A DNA stretch of 42,176 bases from Clostridia bacterium (GTDB lineage Bacteria; Bacillota; Clostridia; Peptostreptococcales; Acidaminobacteraceae): contig JAFGVN010000039.1 in the NCBI GenBank assembly GCA_016937975.1, forward strand, positions 1-42,176. Direction: 5' to 3'. Below the pieces are notes generated by a model. That model was given only the letters and a program-made list of their open reading frames with translations, made no database searches and was not told the origin of the DNA. This document shows positions 1 through 7,815 of this stretch, in pieces. How positions within the stretch are numbered: position 1 is the stretch's first letter; the number at the start of each line of letters is the position of its first letter. Made by a program: the position numbers and the translations under genes.

Positions 1-183
1 GGCGGTGAGTCTCGCAGAGAGTTGATTATTAGCCATGAAAAGGACTAATTTTTATACTCTGTTTCCTTGTGTTTGCAAACTTTTCAAACGGAGTGAAGGC
101 GATGAGTCTCGCAGAGAGTTGATTAATAGCCTTGAAAAGGGCTATTTTTAGACTCCGTTTCTTTGTTTTTGTAAACTATTCAA
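1..183. ncRNA. Two tandem copies of a structured element (candidate RNA, unknown class)
   Basis: Two copies about 97 bp apart (1-87 and 98-183) are clearly alike. Copy 2 folds as a three-way junction: closing stem AAACGGAGT 86-94 with 152-160, a small hairpin GCGA 99-102 with 109-112, and a 7-bp hairpin 125-131 with 140-146. In copy 1 the third hairpin (28-34 with 43-49) keeps its pairing although base pair T29-A48 corresponds to A126-T145 in copy 2, a compensatory change. The closing stem of copy 1 starts left of the window. The transcribed strand is unclear: one copy-1 pair is G-U on the plus strand and another is G-U only on the minus strand. I do not recognise a known riboswitch or ribozyme core. 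Confidence 0.5.
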
Positions 184-186
184 GAC

Positions 187-224
187 AGCTACTCAACCAC
201 CTTCGGATAGGAGGTTGAGTAGCT
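187..224. other. Strong hairpin without U-tract
   Basis: AGCTACTCAACC (187-198) pairs perfectly with 213-224, extended by two more pairs after one A-A mismatch, with loop 202-209. No T-run follows on either strand, so it is not a standard terminator. The inner 3' bases GAGGTT (211-216) could instead pair with AACCTC (234-239), which would break the first hairpin. It lies between the tandem structured element and the promoter of the 330-3370 operon. Confidence 0.5.
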
Positions 225-279
225 GAAATAAGAAACCTCTACTTCAAGTCGAATTAATAGGCTATGTGGGGGAGGTTCA

Positions 280-288
280 TGGTATAAT
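280..288 (+). promoter_or_regulatory. Extended -10 promoter for the 330-3370 operon
   Basis: TGG followed by TATAAT (283-288) is an extended -10 element. No convincing -35 box lies 16-18 bases upstream. The predicted transcript start near 295 leaves a leader of about 35 bases before the ATG at 330. Confidence 0.5.
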
Positions 289-329
289 TAAAAGCAAGTA
301 AAGAATAATTGAAAAGGCAGGTTGAGCAT

Positions 330-866
330 ATGATACTGTTAGTCAGATCGAGTGGAAGAAAAAATGGTAAGTCCAATCAACTTTTGAATAGAATCAAATC
401 GCATGTTGAAGATGAAGTTAAAGAATATGACTTATCACAAATGAACATTAAAGGATGTAGTGGTTGTAGAGCCTGTAAAAAAAGTATAGGCTATTGTGTC
501 ATCGCAGATGATTTAAAACCTTTTTTTGAAGATCTGAATGAAGCTAAACATGTGATTTACGCTAGTCCAAATTATATGGGTGAAATGAGCGGTCAACTGA
601 AATTACTTTATGATCGACACTATAGCATGACAGATCTTCAAGGTAAGAGTAAAATAAATCATTTGAAATCAGGGGTTTTACTTTTCACACAAGGCTATGA
701 AAATGAGCTATATTATAAGGACATATATTCAAATTACCAAAGCATATTATCAAGACAGCTGAATACACCTTTTGCGTTGGTAATCTATGGTGGCGATGAA
801 TTGTTAAGCGATACAATTTCAGTACAAGAAAAAATTAATGGGATTGTTCAAATACTTTGTGATTAA
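330..866 (+). CDS. Flavodoxin-like NAD(P)H-dependent oxidoreductase / iron-sulfur flavoprotein family
   Basis: A 178-residue flavodoxin-fold protein. The N-terminus reads like the FMN phosphate-binding start of NADPH-dependent FMN reductases (SSGRKNGKSNQLL). It is followed by a cysteine cluster CSGCRACKKSIGYC near residues 43-56, as in iron-sulfur-flavoprotein-like reductases, and by ASPNYMGEMSGQLK, matching the second FMN loop. A TTG at 309 is in frame, but ATG 330 has an AAAGG/CAGG ribosome site at the right distance and starts directly at the first beta strand, so I chose it. It is the first gene of an operon with an ABC-2 exporter and lies 9 bases before the ATPase. Its substrate is not evident; coupling of a redox enzyme to an export pump is inferred from position only. 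Confidence 0.72.
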   Translation: MILLVRSSGRKNGKSNQLLNRIKSHVEDEVKEYDLSQMNIKGCSGCRACKKSIGYCVIADDLKPFFEDLNEAKHVIYASPNYMGEMSGQLKLLYDRHYSMTDLQGKSKINHLKSGVLLFTQGYENELYYKDIYSNYQSILSRQLNTPFALVIYGGDELLSDTISVQEKINGIVQILCD

Positions 867-875
867 GGAGCATTT

Positions 876-1748
876 ATGTTTATTATTGAGACCAATCAAC
901 TGACTAAATTTTATGGAAAAGCCAAGGGTATAGAAAACGTATCTTTACAAGTGCAAGAAGGAGAAATATTTGGTTTCATTGGACCCAATGGTGCTGGAAA
1001 ATCAACGACAATAAGAACTTTAATGGGATTGATATTTCCTACTTCTGGTGAAGCAAAGATCTTTGGGAAAGATATCATTTCAAATGGACCTCAACTGAGA
1101 CAGGAAATTGGTTATTTGCCAAGTGAAGTTTTTTATTATGATAAAATGAAGGTCAAGGATTTACTTCATTACACCGCTGGTTTCTATAAAAAGGACACTA
1201 AGAAAAGAATGAATGAACTTGTGGAAATTATGGAATTGGATACTTCAAGAAGAATAGAAGACTTATCTTATGGCAATAAAAAGAAAGTTGGTATTGTTCA
1301 GGGGTTACTGCATTCACCTAAACTGATTGTACTAGATGAACCAACAAGTGGATTAGATCCATTGATGCAACAAAAGTTTTTCGACATCATTAAAGAAGAA
1401 CATAGAAATGGTGCAACTGTCTTTTTTTCATCTCATATCTTATCAGAAGTTCAAGAATTATGTAATCGTGTAGCAATCATAAAAGATGGCAGTATCATTA
1501 AGACAGAAGATATAAAAACCTTGCGAGAAGACAATTATAAGAAAATCTTTATAAAAGGGAAAGACTTGAAATTAGACCAGTTTAATTTACAAGGTTTAAC
1601 GCGTCTAATCTTGGAAAACAATGAATTAAGAGGTTTCTATAAAGGGGATATCAATCAATTGACTCAATTAATTAGTCAATTGAATTTAAAAGATGTGATT
1701 ATTGAACAACCGACTTTGGAAGAAATATTCATGCACTACTACAAATAA
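876..1748 (+). CDS. ABC-2 type transporter, ATP-binding protein
   Basis: A 290-residue cytoplasmic ATPase of the CcmA/DrrA type that would energise the two permeases encoded downstream. Walker A GPNGAGKST is at residues 36-44, Walker B and D-loop read LIVLDEPTSGLDP near 150, and the switch His lies in FFSSHILSE. The signature is LSYGNKKK rather than LSGGQ, a variant common among ABC-2 exporter ATPases. The C-terminal 70 residues after the core match the usual extra domain of these subunits. The start has a good ribosome site (AAGGAG). The stop overlaps by one base with an ATG at 1748 that is in frame with the next gene. Confidence 0.9.
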   Translation: MFIIETNQLTKFYGKAKGIENVSLQVQEGEIFGFIGPNGAGKSTTIRTLMGLIFPTSGEAKIFGKDIISNGPQLRQEIGYLPSEVFYYDKMKVKDLLHYTAGFYKKDTKKRMNELVEIMELDTSRRIEDLSYGNKKKVGIVQGLLHSPKLIVLDEPTSGLDPLMQQKFFDIIKEEHRNGATVFFSSHILSEVQELCNRVAIIKDGSIIKTEDIKTLREDNYKKIFIKGKDLKLDQFNLQGLTRLILENNELRGFYKGDINQLTQLISQLNLKDVIIEQPTLEEIFMHYYK

Positions 1749-1759
1749 TGGGGGAAACT

Positions 1760-2566
1760 ATGTTTAATATATTTAAATATGAGTTTAAAGGGCAATTGAA
1801 ATCTATGAGTCTATGGTCAATATCTAATGTATTATTGATTGTGATGTTTTTTGCATTGTATCCCAATTTTGGTGAAGATGCTGCCCTTATGGAAAAAATA
1901 ATGGAAAACTATCCTGAAGAGATGTTGAAAGCCTTTGGGATGTCAACGGCATTACCCTTATCATCCGTGTTAGGTTATTTAGTATTTTGTTTTGCTTTTT
2001 TACAACTTATGTTTGCTATTCAAGCCAGCCAATATGGTTTTGGCATTCTTTCAGTAGAAGAGAGAGAATTCACAGCAGATTATTTGATGTCCAAGCCTGT
2101 AAGCAGAGGCAAAATCTTATTCGCAAAGGTTTCATCTGCAATTATTAGTCTTTTTATAACTCTGGTGATTTCATCCATAGGTTTAATCGTTTCTATTAAA
2201 GTTTTTAACAACGGTAATCCCTATGAAATGAAACCCATTTTAATATTGCTTTCAAGTGCTTTCTTCTTTGAGTTAACATTTTTGACCATTGGACTAACGG
2301 TTTCAGTGATTTTAAGACGTATAAGGAATGTTTTATCATTCTCCCTTGGACTTGCATTTGGTACTTATATTATGAATGCCGTTAGAGCAATTCTTGATGG
2401 AAAGTTATTAGGATATCTTACACCTTTCTATCATTTCGATCCTGCTTATATTTTGGTCCATAGTGCCTATGATGGGAAAGTAGTCCTAATCAGTTTTGGC
2501 ATGATTATTATTGGTAGCATAACAACGGTGTTGTTATATTTAAAACGTGATATTTATGCGTTGTAG
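1760..2566 (+). CDS. ABC-2 transporter permease subunit (first)
   Basis: A 268-residue integral membrane protein with about six hydrophobic segments, beginning near residues 18-35 and 78-100. The charged motif EEREFTADYLMSKPVSR is typical of the ABC-2/Bcr-type permease loop before the second membrane block. An ATG at 1748 is in frame, but ATG 1760 follows a GGGGGAAACT ribosome site and gives the usual MFNIFKYEFKGQ start. It pairs with the permease at 2576 to form a heterodimeric channel. Substrate unknown; drug or bacteriocin export is the common role of this family. Confidence 0.82.
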   Translation: MFNIFKYEFKGQLKSMSLWSISNVLLIVMFFALYPNFGEDAALMEKIMENYPEEMLKAFGMSTALPLSSVLGYLVFCFAFLQLMFAIQASQYGFGILSVEEREFTADYLMSKPVSRGKILFAKVSSAIISLFITLVISSIGLIVSIKVFNNGNPYEMKPILILLSSAFFFELTFLTIGLTVSVILRRIRNVLSFSLGLAFGTYIMNAVRAILDGKLLGYLTPFYHFDPAYILVHSAYDGKVVLISFGMIIIGSITTVLLYLKRDIYAL

Positions 2567-2575
2567 GAGGCCTTC

Positions 2576-3370
2576 ATGCATATTTTAAAACGAGAATTAA
2601 AAAGTAATCTGAAGGGATTGTTGATTTGGTCTATTGCAATGATTGTACTGGTTGTGATGATGACAACAGAATATTCTGCTTATGATAGTAATCCTGAGAT
2701 GGCAGACGTGCTAAGCTCAATGCCAGAAGCGATGTTAAAGGCATTTTCTATGGAAAATGCAAATTTAACTACACCTTCAGGTTTTATCAGTTTAGCGAGT
2801 TTCTATTTTAGTGTCATGCTAGGTGTTTATGGTGTGTTAATGGGTAGCGGTATTATCTCAAAAGAAGAAAGAGATAAAACGGTGGAATTTTTTCTCACCT
2901 TGCCAGTTTCTAGAGTACAAGTGATATGGAGTAAGCTATGGGCAGCTGTAATTTTGAATACAGGATTAAATCTTATTACGGTTTCCAGTATTATTGTTAC
3001 ATTATGGCGATATAATCTGTCTCAAGATTTCTTTTCATTTTTATGGAAGTTATTTATTGGAATATGGATATTACAAATGATTTTTCTAAGCATGGGCATG
3101 TTTTTAGCGAGTTTTCTTAAACGTTATAAAAGCTCAGGTAAAATTTCAGCATCTTTGCTAATGGTTTTATACGTCTTAAATGTTATTACTGCCTTGAATA
3201 GCAAATTGGATTTTTTGAAATATATAACGCCTTTTAAATATTTTGAAGCCAATAAAATTCTAGTGAACAATACTTTGGAAGGTAAATATATAATGCTTTC
3301 AATTGTGATTATTTTTGTAGGATTTGGATTAACCTTTATTTTATACCCCAAAAGAGACTTAAGACTTTAA
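2576..3370 (+). CDS. ABC-2 transporter permease subunit (second)
   Basis: A 264-residue membrane protein similar in plan to its upstream neighbour: amphipathic N-terminus, about six membrane segments and a motif EERDKTVEFFLTLPVSR that mirrors the one in the first permease. Both also carry an early Met-Pro-Glu/Pro-Glu-Glu...LKAF stretch, which suggests an old duplication. The ribosome site TAGGAGG lies 5 bases before ATG. It is the last gene of the operon; an 8-bp A/T hairpin follows at 3369-3392 but its T-run is in the loop, so it is a weak terminator at best. Confidence 0.82.
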   Translation: MHILKRELKSNLKGLLIWSIAMIVLVVMMTTEYSAYDSNPEMADVLSSMPEAMLKAFSMENANLTTPSGFISLASFYFSVMLGVYGVLMGSGIISKEERDKTVEFFLTLPVSRVQVIWSKLWAAVILNTGLNLITVSSIIVTLWRYNLSQDFFSFLWKLFIGIWILQMIFLSMGMFLASFLKRYKSSGKISASLLMVLYVLNVITALNSKLDFLKYITPFKYFEANKILVNNTLEGKYIMLSIVIIFVGFGLTFILYPKRDLRL

Positions 3371-3471
3371 ATATGATTTTTTTTTCATATTTCCTTTTGA
3401 AGTGAATTATTGTGATACAATAGTTTTGGTGTTTTACGAAAATTCTAATAATTTAGGCTACTGGAGACGAT

Positions 3472-3852
3472 ATGATTAATAGACGTAAAAAAAAGAATAA
3501 AAGAACCTATTTGAATGCTGAAGAGCTCAATGAATTAGTCATAGAGCTTCATGGTCAGAAAACTCGCAGTGAAAGAAGTTATGAACTCGAGAATATGAAG
3601 ATAAAAATGAAAGACCTAAAACATTTCACTAAAGAAGATATTGATGAGTTAAGACAAATCCACAGTAAGGATTGGAGATATAAAATATATTTTTCCTGGT
3701 TTTGGGATATGATGCCTAAATTTATTGCTTTAATTGGATCATTGTTATTGTTTACTTATTGGTTTGGTGTAGAATCTTTGATTGCATTTTTACCCATTAC
3801 GTTATTGTTGTCAGTCATGCTATCGTTTATCAGATTAACAAGAGGCTATTAA
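3472..3852 (+). CDS. Small membrane protein of unknown function
   Basis: A 126-residue protein I do not recognise. The first 80 residues are highly charged: a lysine-rich start (RRKKKNKR), then predicted helices with acidic/basic repeats. Two membrane segments follow near residues 84-102 and 105-121, ending with a basic RLTRGY tail. Ribosome site GGAG lies 7 bases before ATG. It appears to be a single-gene unit ending in its own terminator, which overlaps the stop codon. Confidence 0.6.
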   Translation: MINRRKKKNKRTYLNAEELNELVIELHGQKTRSERSYELENMKIKMKDLKHFTKEDIDELRQIHSKDWRYKIYFSWFWDMMPKFIALIGSLLLFTYWFGVESLIAFLPITLLLSVMLSFIRLTRGY

Positions 3853-3863
3853 GCCTTTTTTTA
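3841..3863 (+). terminator. Terminator overlapping the stop of the small membrane protein
   Basis: AGAGGCT (3841-3847) pairs with AGCCTTT (3852-3858; one G-T pair) around a 4-base loop, followed by more T bases. The stem begins inside the last codons of the gene. Confidence 0.6.
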
Positions 3864-3917
3864 TTGTTAAAATTCTAAGTATTATTAGTAGATCATAAAA
3901 GTTTATTGTTTCAAAAC

Positions 3918-3945
3918 TTGAAAATATATTTCAGCTTGATATAAT
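3918..3945 (+). promoter_or_regulatory. Promoter of yjdM
   Basis: TTGAAA (3918-3923), 16-base spacer, TATAAT (3940-3945): a good housekeeping-type promoter. The expected start is near 3952, 26 bases before the gene. Confidence 0.65.
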
Positions 3946-3977
3946 AGATAAGTATTATTGGAAAGAAGGAGGTTTAT

Positions 3978-4304
3978 ATGAGTTTACCAAGTTGTCCGAA
4001 ATGCCAATCCCAATACACATATGAAGATGGCAATTTAATTATTTGTCCTGAATGTGGACATGAATTTTCCCTTGAAACAAAGGAAACAGAAAAAGTGATT
4101 AAGGATTCTAATGGGAATATTCTTAATGATGGTGATAGTGTAACAGTCATTAAAGATCTTAAAGTAAAAGGATCATCTGCTGTTGTAAAACGTGGTACCA
4201 AAGTTAAAAATATTAAATTGGTCGAAGGTGACCATGATATTGATTGTAAAATTGACGGTATTGGCGCTATGAGTTTAAAGTCAGAATTCGTTAAGAAAAT
4301 ATAA
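3978..4304 (+). CDS. yjdM: YjdM (PhnA-like) zinc-ribbon protein
   Basis: A 108-residue protein matching the YjdM/PhnA family over its full usual length of about 110 residues. The N-terminus is a zinc ribbon with CPKC (residues 6-9) and CPEC (24-27). The C-terminal half has the family features [22 protein letters not shown] and the closing K-x-EFVKK. The family was once tied to phosphonate use but has no firmly assigned reaction. It has its own promoter and terminator, so it is probably monocistronic. Ribosome site AGGAGG. Confidence 0.9.
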   Translation: MSLPSCPKCQSQYTYEDGNLIICPECGHEFSLETKETEKVIKDSNGNILNDGDSVTVIKDLKVKGSSAVVKRGTKVKNIKLVEGDHDIDCKIDGIGAMSLKSEFVKKI

Positions 4305-4343
4305 AATAACCCTTTAAAATAATTTATTTTAAAGGGTTATTTT
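4303..4343. terminator. Bidirectional terminator, yjdM / degenerate EAL gene
   Basis: A 20-bp perfect inverted repeat (4303-4322 with 4324-4343), A-rich on the left and T-rich on the right. It serves the convergent genes on both sides. Confidence 0.9.
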
Positions 4344-4344
4344 C

Positions 4345-6657
4345 TTATGGAACCAGTGTTTCGATAAGAACCTCAATTGGTTGTGCCGAATGAATACCAT
4401 TACCTTGGAAACCATCAACACCCACTAATTTAAACTTATCAAGTTGTTCTACATTGGAAACAGATTTTCCAATAATTTTAATGTTAAGCTCATGGAGCAT
4501 GGTGATCATTGCATGCGTAATTCTTTTTGACTGATTACTTTGTGTTAAAGTCATGGCATTAATTTTAATATAATCAATAGGTAAATCATGAATGTTTTTA
4601 AATTGACCTTCTTCACTAGCAAAATCATCTAATATAATTTGTATTCCTGCAACGTGTAAGGCGTGAAGTTTCTTTAGTGATTTTTCTCTATCGTATTTTA
4701 AAGAGGATTCTTTAATTTCTATAGCAATGCTTCTTTTAGGCAGATTGTGTTCTCTAATGATTGAGAGCATTCTACTGATGAGCAAAGGTGATAATATTTC
4801 TCTTGTTGATAAATTTAAGCTGATGAAATCTGGCGTGTATCCATGTTTTATGAACTTTAAAACATCTCGAGCTATTTTCTCAAATATTTGTTCTCCGATT
4901 TCGTTGATATATCCCCATTTAATTGCGCAATTTAAAAAACTATTTGGCAATAATGGACCTTTCAAGGGATGATTCCATCTTAATAAGGCTTCAAAGGCTA
5001 TATGTTTATTTTCTCCATTAATAATGGGTTGATAGTAAACTGTAAACTCTTGATTTAAGATACCTTCTTGAATCTCCTTCTTTAAAAGCTCAATTTGATC
5101 CGTTTTGTTCATTAGGAAACGCGAATAGATTTTAATTAAACCAAAGCCATCTTCTTTTGCATCGAATAATGCCGCCTCAGCACACGCTTTAAGAGCAGTA
5201 ATATTATTTGCATCTTCAGGATATTTGGCAATACCAATAGAACATGTAGCTGAAAATCTAGAATCATTTGAATATACAAACAATTGAATATGCTCTTGAA
5301 GGCTTTTTGCGAACTCTGTTACATTTTCAAAATGCTCTGCAAGTTGTAAAAAGGCAAAAACATCATGTTCAAGATGATAAAGTTTGAGATTTTCTGTTTC
5401 CAATTGCGCTAAGTGCCTAGAAAAGAATTTTAAGTAATTAGAAGTGTTGTTTTTACCAATTAATCTTGTTATATGACTGTATTCATCTATATCGATGAGG
5501 TATAAGATTCCATTTTGATTACTGACTAGATAATCAAATTCATTTTTTAAATACTCCCAATTCTCTAGTTTTGTCTCTTGATCTAGATAGGCCAATGTCT
5601 CTAGATGGTGTATTTTGTTATTCAAGCTATGTTGGAGTCTATCAATGGCATTAGATAGTTTTACAACTGGTCCTGAACCTGTAAATGCTAATGGCTCAAT
5701 CTCGAAACTTTGTTGCAAATATGTGATATTTTTATGAATAAGGTTGAGTTTCTTTTCATGCTTCATATAGAAATATTGAAAAATTATCACAATTAGGGTG
5801 GAAATGGAAATAATTGAAATTGTGCCCAGGCGATGAAAATTTTCTATGTCATTTAATAATGTTTTTTCTTTGATTGTATAAATCAATTGCCACTCAAATG
5901 GCAGAGTTTGAGTGTAATTTCTGTAAAGATCATTATCAATTCTTGTATTCGTATATGTTTTTCCTTGTGACGGTTTTATTTGTACATTTGTAGTGAATGT
6001 GTTTTCTAAAGAAAGTGCAGGGGAGAAGATGGTATGGTTCTCTTCATCAATAAGCCAAAAGATGCCGTCAAAATGATCAGCATTCTCAATGTTTTGAAAA
6101 ACATCTAAATCTATAGTAGTGATTAATACACCTTTCGTACCAAACAATTCAACATTAAGAATGTACGAAATCACTAGCTTTTCCTGTATTTCATAATATG
6201 ATGTCCAACCATTTATCCATTGGTTATTGTCCTGTAAATAAGGGAGTCTGTCTCCATAACTCGTATTTGAAACCTTGTAGTCAATATTGTCTATAGCAAT
6301 AGTAGAGTTTATATTTTCGTTGGTTATGATCAGTGCAATATCGTTAATGGTGCTATTGGATTTGATTTGTTGTAACAATAACCCGTTAATGACATAATCT
6401 GATGTTTTCTCGTAAACATTTAAATGCTCCAAGTTTTCTCTAAAAGCATTCGATTGTTTTTCTATGTCATTGATTTGATTTTGAAAATTAAGTTTTTCAT
6501 TGGATAAAGTATTGTGAATGATAATATTGTATTGGGTTTGAAAAATGTTGTTAATAGGGTTGAGCCATAAAAAGTGAAATAATGCCAAAACAATAATGTT
6601 AAAGCAAATATATAATGTCAAAGATGTAATAAATATTGGACTAAGTTTATTTTTCAT
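4345..6657 (-). CDS. Membrane protein with degenerate GGDEF and degenerate EAL domains
   Basis: A 770-residue protein: membrane segment at about 9-31, an extracytoplasmic sensor region to about 270, a second membrane segment at about 276-296, a GGDEF fold (LDQETKLENW onward, from about 355) and an EAL fold to the end. In the GGDEF fold the signature position reads LEHDVF, so cyclase activity is unlikely. The EAL fold keeps EALLRW, the Asn of LNLS, EIKES and the DD of LDDF, but the usual KID is KIN, AEGVE is GKSVS, and the loop after DDF (FGTGYSS) is ASEEGQF. Phosphodiesterase activity is therefore doubtful. A c-di-GMP-binding receptor or protein-protein role is inferred. Good ribosome site (AGAGGAG). 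It is alone in its unit. Confidence 0.85.
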   Translation of the reverse strand: MKNKLSPIFITSLTLYICFNIIVLALFHFLWLNPINNIFQTQYNIIIHNTLSNEKLNFQNQINDIEKQSNAFRENLEHLNVYEKTSDYVINGLLLQQIKSNSTINDIALIITNENINSTIAIDNIDYKVSNTSYGDRLPYLQDNNQWINGWTSYYEIQEKLVISYILNVELFGTKGVLITTIDLDVFQNIENADHFDGIFWLIDEENHTIFSPALSLENTFTTNVQIKPSQGKTYTNTRIDNDLYRNYTQTLPFEWQLIYTIKEKTLLNDIENFHRLGTISIISISTLIVIIFQYFYMKHEKKLNLIHKNITYLQQSFEIEPLAFTGSGPVVKLSNAIDRLQHSLNNKIHHLETLAYLDQETKLENWEYLKNEFDYLVSNQNGILYLIDIDEYSHITRLIGKNNTSNYLKFFSRHLAQLETENLKLYHLEHDVFAFLQLAEHFENVTEFAKSLQEHIQLFVYSNDSRFSATCSIGIAKYPEDANNITALKACAEAALFDAKEDGFGLIKIYSRFLMNKTDQIELLKKEIQEGILNQEFTVYYQPIINGENKHIAFEALLRWNHPLKGPLLPNSFLNCAIKWGYINEIGEQIFEKIARDVLKFIKHGYTPDFISLNLSTREILSPLLISRMLSIIREHNLPKRSIAIEIKESSLKYDREKSLKKLHALHVAGIQIILDDFASEEGQFKNIHDLPIDYIKINAMTLTQSNQSKRITHAMITMLHELNIKIIGKSVSNVEQLDKFKLVGVDGFQGNGIHSAQPIEVLIETLVP

Positions 6658-6689
6658 TATTTTCTCCTCTAATGCATGTTATTTACCCC

Positions 6690-6721
6690 AAAAAAAACAG
6701 TCTAATTATAAAGTAGACTGT
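6690..6721 (-). terminator. Terminator at the 3' end of the asparaginase gene
   Basis: On the minus strand ACAGTCTA (6721-6714) pairs with 6704-6697, followed by a run of T (complement of 6690-6696). The first stem arm lies inside the last codons of the gene. Confidence 0.8.
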
Positions 6722-7677
6722 AATTTTCCCACAATTTCTTTCCGATGATTTAAAATATCTGTTTTTAAACGTTTTGAAATAAAATTATGTTCCTCAATGG
6801 ATATATAATGATGTTTTAATAATAAGTCTGGAATCAATCGGTCCAGTGCTCTGTAGCTACCATCTTCAATTTTAACGGCTATACCAATTTGATGCTCTAG
6901 TAAAGAGAGACAATAGACAGATTCAGCACCAAGTTTTGCCAGAATACGACCATGTGTTTCTTCCATGAGAATCGTATCCAATCTTTGAGAACCTGCAACA
7001 AAGAAAGGGGCTTGTGTCATTGCAGTTTGAATTTTTTTTATAGCAGGACCTTTTGTGGTCAAATGAGCATATGCTCTGGCCATATTGTAAATCGGCATAC
7101 CAAAGACAGGAACACCACAGCCATCGATGGCAACATCAATTTCATCCATTTTCATATGGGTGTAGAGCGAGACTGTCTCAAGCATTTTTAGCTGTATTGG
7201 ATGACTTTTATCGATGTAATTGTCTAAGCGCATATTTTTTAATGTACCATAGCCTAACATGCCTGTATGCTTACCAGAACAAGGATTGTTTAAAGGACTA
7301 AAAGGTATCTGCTCTTTTAACATGAAATTTTTATAGGGACCATACATAGGTTCTGAAATACCACAATCTAAATTGTCTTGATTAAAACCCATTTTTCCTA
7401 AAAGAATCTCCAGGGTGGAGGTGTGTTTTTTCTCTCCTCCGTGGGATGAAATCATTAATGCTAGTTCTTCATTGGTAATTTTAAAGGTCTTCAAACCTCC
7501 AGCTTCTATAAAAGGGATAATTTGAAATGGTTTTGCTGCAGAACGCCAAAATGTACGCTTATAGGGATCACCATATGAAAATCGTATTTCACCTTGACTG
7601 TCTACTGCAACAATATCACCACGATGTATACTCTCAATGAGATGACCGCGATAAACATGAATTAATTCTACTGACAT
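6706..7677 (-). CDS. Type III (Rhizobium etli-type) L-asparaginase family protein
   Basis: A 323-residue protein of the Asparaginase_II family (PF06089), unrelated to the common bacterial types I and II. It carries the family's Ser-Lys pair in RSAAKPFQ (Ser46, Lys49), SSHGGE (77-82), Cys133 in NNPCSGKHTGML and Cys187 in DGCGVPVFGMP. These match the serine, lysine and two cysteines reported around the active site and metal site of the Rhizobium enzyme. It would hydrolyse asparagine to aspartate and ammonia in the cytosol. No signal peptide. An AAGGAG site precedes ATG. Single-gene unit with its own promoter and terminator. Confidence 0.85.
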   Translation of the reverse strand: MSVELIHVYRGHLIESIHRGDIVAVDSQGEIRFSYGDPYKRTFWRSAAKPFQIIPFIEAGGLKTFKITNEELALMISSHGGEKKHTSTLEILLGKMGFNQDNLDCGISEPMYGPYKNFMLKEQIPFSPLNNPCSGKHTGMLGYGTLKNMRLDNYIDKSHPIQLKMLETVSLYTHMKMDEIDVAIDGCGVPVFGMPIYNMARAYAHLTTKGPAIKKIQTAMTQAPFFVAGSQRLDTILMEETHGRILAKLGAESVYCLSLLEHQIGIAVKIEDGSYRALDRLIPDLLLKHHYISIEEHNFISKRLKTDILNHRKEIVGKLQSTL

Positions 7678-7706
7678 GTTATACTCCTTTGTTTAATAGC
7701 TATCTC

Positions 7707-7715
7707 ATTATAGCA
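7707..7715 (-). promoter_or_regulatory. Extended -10 promoter of the asparaginase gene
   Basis: On the minus strand TGC followed by TATAAT (7712-7707) about 30 bases before the start codon. The -35 region is weak, as is usual for extended -10 promoters. Confidence 0.55.
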
Positions 7716-7743
7716 TATTTCCATATGTTAATTGTTACATTAC

Positions 7744-7773
7744 AAAAAAAAGAACAATCATTATGATTGTTCT
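7744..7773 (-). terminator. Terminator of the sulfur operon
   Basis: On the minus strand a 10-bp perfect stem AGAACAATCA (7773-7764) with 7760-7751 and a TAA loop is followed by eight T. It lies about 45 bases past the stop of the thioredoxin-reductase-like gene. Confidence 0.9.
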
Positions 7774-7815
7774 CCTTAGTTGTAGACATATGTGGATATG
7801 TCAATTAAGATAGGG

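Noticed and set aside
1-183. Fluoride, c-di-GMP, THF, M-box, hammerhead or HDV-type RNA
   Set aside because: I compared remembered core motifs (for example CUGAUGA of hammerheads, conserved GGUGAGGCUCC of M-box) and none fits; left as unknown structured element.
3369-3392. Terminator after the ABC-2 permease
   Set aside because: AAATATGA/TCATATTT pairs, but the stem has only A/T plus one G-C pair, the T-run is in the loop and no T-run follows; too weak to call.
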